Notes under the pieces: model-generated
The model's input: the letters and a program-made list of their open reading frames with translations, nothing else
Told to the model about the DNA's origin: nothing
Database searches by the model: none
Translations under genes and position numbers: made by a program
Source: Pseudomonadota bacterium
GTDB taxonomy: Bacteria > Desulfobacterota > Desulfovibrionia > Desulfovibrionales > Desulfovibrionaceae
Length of the DNA stretch: 30,285 nt
Direction of reading: 5' to 3'
Assembly (NCBI GenBank): GCA_023433925.1
Contig: JAEYTO010000060.1
Coordinates: 1 to 30,285, forward strand
Shown: one piece after another, positions 24,466-30,285 of the stretch
Layout: each line of letters starts with the position of its first letter
How positions within the stretch are numbered: position 1 is the first letter of the stretch

Positions 24466-24701
24466 TCGAGAGAGGGCGCTGCCCTCTCTCGAACTCTCTC
24501 CCGCCAGGGGCCACGGGCCCCTGGACCCCACTTTTCTTGTGGCGGTTTGCTTGACTTGGCGGGATTGCCCTGACTCTTTCCAGAACGGATTCAGCGCGCT
24601 TTTCGCGCGCTGAATCCGTTCTGGAAAACACGGGTTCCAAGGGCCGCCTTACCATGACAGGGCCTTGGTGGGTGGGGTCTGGGGAGGGCAACGCCCTTCC
24701 C
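24466..24701. repeat. Mirror-symmetric hairpin repeat, copy B, with a 23 bp central hairpin
   Basis: Left half: TCGAGAGAGGGC (24466-24477) with its complement 24481-24492 (12 bp perfect), and CCAGGGGCC/GGCCCCTGG (24504-24512/24516-24524). Right half: CCAAGG/CCTTGG (24637-24642/24663-24668) and GGGGAGGGC/GCCCTTCCC (24681-24689/24693-24701). Read on the other strand the right half parallels the left. The spacer holds a perfect 23 bp stem (24577-24599 with 24605-24627, loop TTTTC). It lies between the convergent second GGDEF and radical SAM genes, as copy A lies between convergent genes. Confidence 0.65.
24577..24627. terminator. Bidirectional terminator-like hairpin, 23 bp perfect stem
   Basis: The arms begin with TTTCCAGAACGG and end with its complement, so transcription in either direction would leave the hairpin through a short T-run. 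With the convergent gene ends on both sides this is a good candidate bidirectional terminator. Confidence 0.6.
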
Positions 24702-24719
24702 AGCTCTTGTGCGGGATTC

Positions 24720-25685
24720 TTACCCGCCCTTGTAGGCGAGCAGCCGCTCCATGAGCTTGTAGGCCGCGTTGCCGCAGCGGTCGTCCAGGCGGGTCAGGCC
24801 GGCGTCCAAGGCCATCTGCCTGGCCTCGGCGCACTCCTGGGCCGTGACCGCGCGGTCCAGGCCCGGCATGGCGCAGGCCTTGCCGCAGGGCCGGTACTGC
24901 TCCATGACGTTGACGTACGTGTCCTTGGACAGCCCGGCCAGGTAGCGCATCCAGTCCGCCGTGCCGGCCAGCCCCTCGGGCATGACCAGATGGCGCACGA
25001 GCAGCCCCTCGCGGGCCAGGCCCGCGCCGTCCAGGCGCAGGTCGCCCACCTGCCTGTGCATCTCGGCCACGGCCTCGCGGGCGCGCTCGGGGTAGTCCCT
25101 GGCCCCGCAGAGTCTGCCGGCCGCCTCCGGGTCCCAGAACTTGGTGTCGGGCATGTAGATGTCGATGACGCCGTCCAGCAGGCGCAGGGTGTCCAGGCTG
25201 TCGTAGCCGCCGGAGTTGTAGACCAGCGGCACGGCCAAGCCCTGCTCCACGGCCATGGGCAGGGCCTCCAGGATCTGCGCGACCACGTGCGAGGGCGAGA
25301 CGAAGTTGATGTTCACCGCGCCCTGGGCCTGCAAGTCGAGCATGATCCGGGCGAGCTGCTCGGGGCTCGCTTCGGGCAGGGTTTCGCCGGGTCGGCTGAT
25401 GTCCCAGTTCTGGCAGAACACGCAGCCCAGGTTGCACTGGCCGAAAAAGATCGTGCCGGACCCGCCGCGTCCCACGAGCGGCTCCTCCTCGCCGAAGTGC
25501 GGGCTCCAGCCGGCCACCTGGGCCAGGCGGCCCGTGCGGCAGAAGCCCAGCTCCCCGCGCGTGCGGTCCACCCCGCACTCGCGCGGGCACATGCGGCAGT
25601 CGGCCAGGCGGGACAGGGCCTCCTCGGCCCGCCCGCGCAGCTCGCCACCGCCGAAGAGGCTCAGGTACCTGGGCGTGCTCGCCAT
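24720..25685 (-). CDS. Radical SAM protein, PflX/PflA-like
   Basis: 321 residues. The radical SAM motif CNLGCVFC (C84, C88, C91) binds the [4Fe-4S] cluster and S-adenosylmethionine. An N-terminal Cys set C30-x2-C33-x3-C37-x11-C49 (CRMCPRECGVDRTRGELGFC) is characteristic of the PflX-like branch. SPSHVV, YNSGGYDS and the DIYMPDTKFWD strand (cluster and substrate side of the barrel) follow. Glycyl-radical-enzyme activases abstract hydrogen from a backbone Gly, but this branch is uncharacterised and no glycyl radical enzyme is adjacent. The start at 25685 has GGAGG seven bases upstream. It is convergent with the second GGDEF gene and separated from the BPL_N-like gene by 275 bases with no strong promoter visible. 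Confidence 0.9.
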   Translation of the reverse strand: MASTPRYLSLFGGGELRGRAEEALSRLADCRMCPRECGVDRTRGELGFCRTGRLAQVAGWSPHFGEEEPLVGRGGSGTIFFGQCNLGCVFCQNWDISRPGETLPEASPEQLARIMLDLQAQGAVNINFVSPSHVVAQILEALPMAVEQGLAVPLVYNSGGYDSLDTLRLLDGVIDIYMPDTKFWDPEAAGRLCGARDYPERAREAVAEMHRQVGDLRLDGAGLAREGLLVRHLVMPEGLAGTADWMRYLAGLSKDTYVNVMEQYRPCGKACAMPGLDRAVTAQECAEARQMALDAGLTRLDDRCGNAAYKLMERLLAYKGG

Positions 25686-25960
25686 GGGCAGTCCTCCGGT
25701 CTTGCTCGCGGCAGCCTAGCACGAGCGCGGCGCAAGGCAAACGCGCGCCTCGGCCGGGCCTGCGTCATCGAGAGGCGTGCTGTGAACTGCCCGACAAAGG
25801 CTTGAAATTGTAGAGAATGCTCTTCGCTTGCGGACTGACTTAATCTTTATTTCAGCCGCTTAGAGTGGGTTTAGGACGGCCGCCAAGGCCGCGCCGGGCG
25901 ACAGGTGGGTTGCAGGGGACCGCGACTCGTGCCTGGGTCCAGGGCGGACCCCTCGGCGCA

Positions 25961-27217
25961 TCATGCCCCTGCATCGCACGGCAATATCAGCCGCGCCAAT
26001 TCCTCCAGCACGGGCAGCAGCCTGCCGTACAGCCCGCCCGAGCTGGGCGGCGGGCCGAACAGGGCGCTCTTCTGCTGCTTGAGGCCCGTCAGGCACACGG
26101 CGTCGGGCGCCGAGGCGAGCGTCATGGCCAGCCGCTCGGCCAGCAGGTAACCGGTGACGCCCTTGTGGAACAGCTCCATGACCCTGGCGAATTCGGCGGC
26201 CTGCGCCCGCCAGTAGGCAGAGGCCGCGTCCGTGGGCGCGCAGGCCCGTATCTGGCGCACGAGGGCGTACAGGCTGGTGATGCCCGCGCCGGGGATGCCG
26301 CGCCGCCAGCCGAGCAGCCAGGGGTTGCGCCAGAAGAGCAGGAAGTGCTCCTGGCCCAGGCGCACGATGTCGGCCAGCCGCTCGCTCGTCTCGGCCAGGG
26401 CCGGGTCGTCCCAATGCACGGGCAGGCTCTCCAGGTCCCAGGCCGGCACGGGCGCGTTGAGCGCCTCCAGGCCCGAGAGGTGCGCCACGAGGTGCGCCAG
26501 CCAGGCATTGGCCGCGCGGGAAGCCGGCGTCTCCAGGTGCGCGTAGGACAGCACGGCCCGGCCGCTGCCCAGACGCGAGGCCACCACGCACGGCTGGCCG
26601 GCCATGAAGTGCGGCCACAAGCGCACGCCGTAGAGGTTCTGCCAGTCGTCCAGGGTCTCGTCGGGCAGGCTGGCCAGGGGGATGTCCGCGACCATGAGGT
26701 CCGGGCCGGGCGAGTCGTAGGCCGCGAGCACCGAGACTCCGGGGCTCGGCTCGGGATTGAAGCGCGCCGGCCACCACACGGGCAGCAGCGGCTGTTCGGG
26801 AAGGCTCTCGGGCACAAGCCCGCCGCGCTCGGCGGACAGGTTCGCGCGCATATGGCCGCTCACGAAGTGCTGCAAGCGGTCGGTGAAGCCCTTGCGCGTC
26901 CAGGGGCACAGGTCCAGGCCGCCGTGGGTCAGGGCCAGGCCCGCGCCGCCGCAGAAGCCCAGGTAGGCCCCGCCGTCGGCCACGTAGCGCCGCACGGCCG
27001 CCAGGCCCTCGCAGCCCAAGCGCTCGGCCTTGCCCCGCGCCCAGCCGCCGGGCACGAGGAGCAGCCGGGGCTTGCGGTCCAGCAGAGCGGGCATGTCCCC
27101 GGCCCTGGCCAGGATCGCGGGCACGCCGAAGGCCGCGAGCGCCCGCCACAGGAGCAGGCCCCACAGGTGCGACTCGTCCCACAGGACGGCCACGGCGTTG
27201 CAGGGGTTCGCGCGCAT
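25961..27217 (-). CDS. BPL_N-like (glutamine amidotransferase-fold) protein
   Basis: 418 residues. The N-terminal half is a class I glutamine amidotransferase-like fold: VPGGW (55-59), then GGAYLGFCGGAGLAL with a nucleophile-like C89, and SYAHLETP with H227 and E229 in the position of the His-Glu pair. This resembles the N-terminal domain of eukaryotic biotin-protein ligase (BPL_N, PF09825), but no biotin ligase domain follows. The C-terminal half (about 250-418) is helical, with LFWRNPWLLGWRRG, and is not recognised. Similar stand-alone proteins occur in desulfovibrios with no known function. The ATG at 27217 has only a weak site (GGGAA); the start is therefore uncertain. It is divergent from valS. 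Confidence 0.75.
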   Translation of the reverse strand: MRANPCNAVAVLWDESHLWGLLLWRALAAFGVPAILARAGDMPALLDRKPRLLLVPGGWARGKAERLGCEGLAAVRRYVADGGAYLGFCGGAGLALTHGGLDLCPWTRKGFTDRLQHFVSGHMRANLSAERGGLVPESLPEQPLLPVWWPARFNPEPSPGVSVLAAYDSPGPDLMVADIPLASLPDETLDDWQNLYGVRLWPHFMAGQPCVVASRLGSGRAVLSYAHLETPASRAANAWLAHLVAHLSGLEALNAPVPAWDLESLPVHWDDPALAETSERLADIVRLGQEHFLLFWRNPWLLGWRRGIPGAGITSLYALVRQIRACAPTDAASAYWRAQAAEFARVMELFHKGVTGYLLAERLAMTLASAPDAVCLTGLKQQKSALFGPPPSSGGLYGRLLPVLEELARLILPCDAGA

Positions 27218-27584
27218 ACGTTCCCGGAGGTATCAGGCCCGGCGGAGCGCGGCAAGTCGGACAAGCCGCTTTGGCTCGGCCGCGCCGAGGCCAGGGCCTG
27301 CCTGTGTCCGCCAGGCCCATGCCGAAGCGTGTTTTGCCTGACGGACCTTGTCTGGCGACCGGTTCGATCCGGCATGGCCAAGCCTGGACCCAATCAGGCG
27401 GAGGGGAGGCGGTCGGAACCGGCCGGGCTTGGCAGGCATGGGCCAGCGCGGCATGTTGTCTGCCGTCGGCTCGTGGTGTAAAGGCTTGGCTTCCGATATG
27501 AACCAAACGCTCGTCCCGTCAGGGCCGCATGCTATTTCCGGTCCCGACCACCCGCGCGGGACCGTTGCACGAGGAGAGACGCAC
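27218..27584. other. Divergent intergenic region upstream of valS
   Basis: About 367 bases, no gene. It ends with a 7 bp hairpin (27540-27546 with 27557-27563) eight bases before the valS ribosome site. No T-box specifier/antiterminator could be recognised and no convincing promoter was found. Confidence 0.5.
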
Positions 27585-30239
27585 ATGACCACGAAGACCC
27601 TGGCCAAGGGCTACGAACCCCAAGAGGTCGAAGCCCGTTGGCGCGAGCAGTGGGAATCCGGCAATGCCTTCACCCCGGACCTGGACGCCCCCGGCGAACC
27701 GTATTCCATCGTCATCCCGCCGCCCAACGTGACGGGCGCGCTGCACATGGGCCACGCCCTGAACATCACCCTGCAGGACGTGCTCTGCCGCTACCAGCGC
27801 CAGAAGGGCCGCAAGGTGCTCTGGGTGCCGGGCGCGGACCACGCGGGCATCGCCACGCAGAACGTGGTCGAGCGCCGCCTGCTGACCGAGGGCAAGACCC
27901 GCGAGGACCTGGGCCGCGAGCAGTTCCTAGACAAGGTCTGGGAATGGAAGACGGAGTACGAGAGCCGCATCCACAACCAGATCAAGCGCATGGGCGCGTC
28001 CGTGGACTGGACCCGCTCCCGCTTCACCATGGACGAGGGCTTGTCGCGCGCCGTGCGCGAGGTCTTCGTCAGCCTGTACGAGCAGGGCCTCATCTACCGG
28101 GGCGAGTACATCATCAACTGGTGCTCGCGCTGCCACACGGCCCTGGCCGACGACGAGGTCGAGTATGTGCCGCGCACCACGACCCTGACCAGGATCAGGT
28201 ACCCGTTGGCCGACGGCTCGGGCCATCTGACCGTGGCCACGGTGCGGCCCGAGACCATGCTCGGCGACACGGCCGTGGCGGTGCACCCGGACGACGAGCG
28301 CTACCAGGCCCATATCGGCAAGACCGTGCTCCTGCCCATCGCCGAGCGCGAGATTCCGATCATCGCCGACAAGTACGTGGACATGGAGTTCGGCACGGGC
28401 TGCCTGAAGATCACCCCGGCCCACGACATGAACGACTGGGAGATCGGCCGCAAGCACGAGCTGCCCATGCTCAAGGTCATCGACGACGACGGCCGCATGA
28501 ACGAAAACGCGCCCGAGCGCTTCGTGGGCCTGACCGCCGAGGAATGCCGCAAGGCCATCGTGGAGGAGCTGCGCGCCAAGGGTCTGCTTGAGGCCGAGGA
28601 GTCCTACGACCACAACGTCACGGCCTGCTACCGCTGCAAGACCACCGTTGAGCCCAACGTGTCCAAGCAGTGGTTCGTGGCGGTCAAGCCCCTGGCGGCC
28701 AAGGCCCGCGCGGCCGTGGAGCTGGGCGACACGAAGATCTTCCCCGAGGCCTGGTCCAAGACCTACTTCGACTGGCTGGACAACATCCGCGACTGGTGCA
28801 TCTCGCGCCAGCTCTGGTGGGGCCACCGCATCCCGGTCTGGTACTGCCAGGGCTGCTACAAGCAGTTCGCCTCGCGCACGGACCTGACGACCTGCCCCGA
28901 GTGCGGCGGAAGCGTCATGCAGGACGAGGACGTGCTCGACACGTGGTTCTCCTCGGCCCTGTGGCCCTTCTCGACCCTGGGCTGGCCCGACAAGACCCGC
29001 GAGCTTGAGACGTTCTACCCGACCTCGGTGCTCGTCACGGGCTTCGACATCCTCTTCTTCTGGGTCGCGCGCATGATGATGATGGGCACCCACTTCATGG
29101 GCCAGGCGCCCTTCCGCCACGTGTACCTCCACGCGCTCGTGCGCGACGAGGAGGGCAAGAAGATGTCCAAGTCCACGGGCAACGTCATCGACCCGCTGAA
29201 CATGGTCGAGAAGTACGGCTGCGACGCCCTGCGCTTCACCCTCACGAGCTTCGCGGCCATGGGCCGGGACATCAAGCTGTCCGAGGCGCGCATCGAGGGC
29301 TACCGCCACTTCGTCAACAAGCTCTGGAACGCCGCGCGCTTCACGCTCATGAACCTTGAGGACAGCCTGCCCGACCTCGACCCGGCCAAGGCCGAGGGGC
29401 TGCACCACCGCTGGATCCTGAGCCGCCTGGAGCGGGTCAAGGTCGAGGTGGACAAGGCCGCCCAGGGCTACGCCTTCAACGACTACGCCCAGACGCTCTA
29501 CTCCTTCGTCTGGCACGAGTTCTGCGACTGGTACCTGGAGATGGCCAAGCCCGACCTGTCCAGCGACGACGCAGGCCGCAAGGCCATGGCCCAGAAGGTG
29601 CTGTGGACCGCGCTGTCCGAGATCCTCGTGCTCCTGCATCCGGTCGCGCCCTTCGTGACCCAGGAGATCTGGAGCAACCTGCCGGCCACGCCCAAGGACG
29701 ACATCTCCGCCGCGCCCTACCCGGCGAGCCGGCCCCAATGCGCGGACGCGGACGCCGAGGCGGCCATGAGCCTCTTGCAGGAGTCCATCGTGGCCGTGCG
29801 CAACATCCGCGGCGAGCTGAACATCGCGCCGTCCAAGGACCTGACGGCCATGGTCAGGCCCGCCTCGGAAAGCCACGCAACCACGCTCAAGGCCAACGAG
29901 GAGCTGATCCGCCGCCTGGCCCGCGTGGTCTCCCTGGAGGTCGGCTCCGAGGTCAAGCCGCCCAAGGCCTCGGCCTCGCAGGTCGTCCAGGGCAGCGAGC
30001 TGTTCGTGCCCCTGGCCGGAGCCGTGGACTTCGAGGCCGAGCTGGCCCGCCTGGACAAGGAGCTGGCCAAGGCCGCCAAGGACGTGGAGGTCGTCAGCCG
30101 CAAGCTGGCCAACAAGGACTTCGTGGCCAAGGCGCCCCAGGACGTGGTCGAGAAGGAAAAAGAGAAGCTCGCCACGGCCAGGGAACGCCAGGACAAGCTC
30201 GGCAAGCTCCAGGAGCGGCTGCGCGGCGTCATGGGCTAA
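27585..30239 (+). CDS. valS: Valyl-tRNA synthetase
   Basis: 884 residues, full length. It attaches valine to tRNA-Val in the cytoplasm. Class I motifs: HMGH (54-57, the HIGH box, within PPPNVTGALHMGHALN) and KMSKS (526-530). The CP1 editing domain lies between (about 190-370) and removes mischarged threonine. Cys clusters CSRCH, CYRCK and the CQGCYKQF/CPECGG ribbon suggest zinc sites. The anticodon-binding domain follows, and the last 70 residues (ELARLDKELAKAAKD onward) form the usual tRNA-binding coiled coil. The ATG at 27585 has GAGGAGAG seven bases upstream; the open frame to 27348 is not needed. The stop is 46 bases before the end of the window. Confidence 0.97.
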   Translation: MTTKTLAKGYEPQEVEARWREQWESGNAFTPDLDAPGEPYSIVIPPPNVTGALHMGHALNITLQDVLCRYQRQKGRKVLWVPGADHAGIATQNVVERRLLTEGKTREDLGREQFLDKVWEWKTEYESRIHNQIKRMGASVDWTRSRFTMDEGLSRAVREVFVSLYEQGLIYRGEYIINWCSRCHTALADDEVEYVPRTTTLTRIRYPLADGSGHLTVATVRPETMLGDTAVAVHPDDERYQAHIGKTVLLPIAEREIPIIADKYVDMEFGTGCLKITPAHDMNDWEIGRKHELPMLKVIDDDGRMNENAPERFVGLTAEECRKAIVEELRAKGLLEAEESYDHNVTACYRCKTTVEPNVSKQWFVAVKPLAAKARAAVELGDTKIFPEAWSKTYFDWLDNIRDWCISRQLWWGHRIPVWYCQGCYKQFASRTDLTTCPECGGSVMQDEDVLDTWFSSALWPFSTLGWPDKTRELETFYPTSVLVTGFDILFFWVARMMMMGTHFMGQAPFRHVYLHALVRDEEGKKMSKSTGNVIDPLNMVEKYGCDALRFTLTSFAAMGRDIKLSEARIEGYRHFVNKLWNAARFTLMNLEDSLPDLDPAKAEGLHHRWILSRLERVKVEVDKAAQGYAFNDYAQTLYSFVWHEFCDWYLEMAKPDLSSDDAGRKAMAQKVLWTALSEILVLLHPVAPFVTQEIWSNLPATPKDDISAAPYPASRPQCADADAEAAMSLLQESIVAVRNIRGELNIAPSKDLTAMVRPASESHATTLKANEELIRRLARVVSLEVGSEVKPPKASASQVVQGSELFVPLAGAVDFEAELARLDKELAKAAKDVEVVSRKLANKDFVAKAPQDVVEKEKEKLATARERQDKLGKLQERLRGVMG

Positions 30240-30258
30240 AGCGCCCGCGTATTTATGT

Positions 30259-30285
30259 GGGGGGGGGGGGGGGGGGGGGGGGGGG
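30259..30285. other. Run of 27 G at the window end
   Basis: The last 27 bases are all G. Pure G at the very end of a contig is the known signature of dark cycles in two-colour sequencing and is more likely an assembly artefact than biology. A real homopolymer cannot be excluded. Confidence 0.8.

Noticed and set aside
27361..27370. GGTTCGATCC, which looks like a tRNA T-loop
   Set aside because: The flanks give only a 4 bp stem with a 6-base loop, and no acceptor, D or anticodon arms can be drawn around it.
27218..27584. T-box riboswitch upstream of valS
   Set aside because: No T-box sequence or specifier stem was recognisable, and this lineage often lacks them for aminoacyl-tRNA synthetases.

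Overview
The window is high-GC, gene-dense DNA that looks like the chromosome of an anaerobic sulfate reducer of the Desulfovibrio group (Desulfovibrionaceae). The main support is a 553-residue class I hybrid cluster protein with the spacing and length of the Desulfovibrio protein. Further support comes from the style of the REC-REC-GGDEF proteins and from the GC-rich hairpin repeats after several stop codons. No phage, plasmid, CRISPR, rRNA or tRNA gene was seen. This is mostly ordinary core and regulatory chromosome, and I do not see a clear new defence or biosynthetic cluster.

Layout. 1-3280: a YcaO-domain protein (-) diverges from a small rhodanese and a small membrane protein (+), which converge and overlap with a LOG-family protein (-). 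3365-6076: a three-part acyl-CoA/acyl-ACP ligase, acyl carrier and PlsC acyltransferase fusion (-). 6450-8732: hcp and a small PGPGW-type membrane protein (+), separated by a string of hairpins. 8835-11101: a three-gene envelope/stress operon (-) of a YqjD-like protein, a YqjE/holin-like protein and a DUF3618 protein with LEA-like 11-residue repeats. 11411-14703: a Cache-HAMP-SpoIIE phosphatase and a DmeF-type metal exporter (+). 14841-16304: a eukaryotic-type UDP-glucose pyrophosphorylase (+). 16532-18385: an ABC exporter (-). 18872-20089: a bifunctional PFK-2/FBPase-2 (-), whose promoter appears to overlap that of a divergent small Cys-rich protein (20276-20488, +). 20773-24448: two paralogous diguanylate cyclase response regulators (+). 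24720-27217: a PflX-like radical SAM protein and a BPL_N amidotransferase-like protein (-). 27585-30239: valS (+). The window ends in 27 consecutive G.

How the genes relate. Most units are independent, single-gene or short-operon housekeeping functions. Linked themes are sugar-nucleotide and glycolytic control (UGPase and PFK-2/FBPase-2), signal output (SpoIIE phosphatase and two GGDEF proteins), envelope stress, and nitrosative/oxidative protection by Hcp. The most unusual non-coding content is a set of mirror-symmetric hairpin elements: two lie exactly between convergent genes (16306-16505 and 24466-24701), a related piece lies at 22491-22516, and a compact MITE-like element (18748-18873) supplies two bases of the PFK-2/FBPase-2 stop codon. 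Protein family calls come from motif reading alone; no database search was possible.
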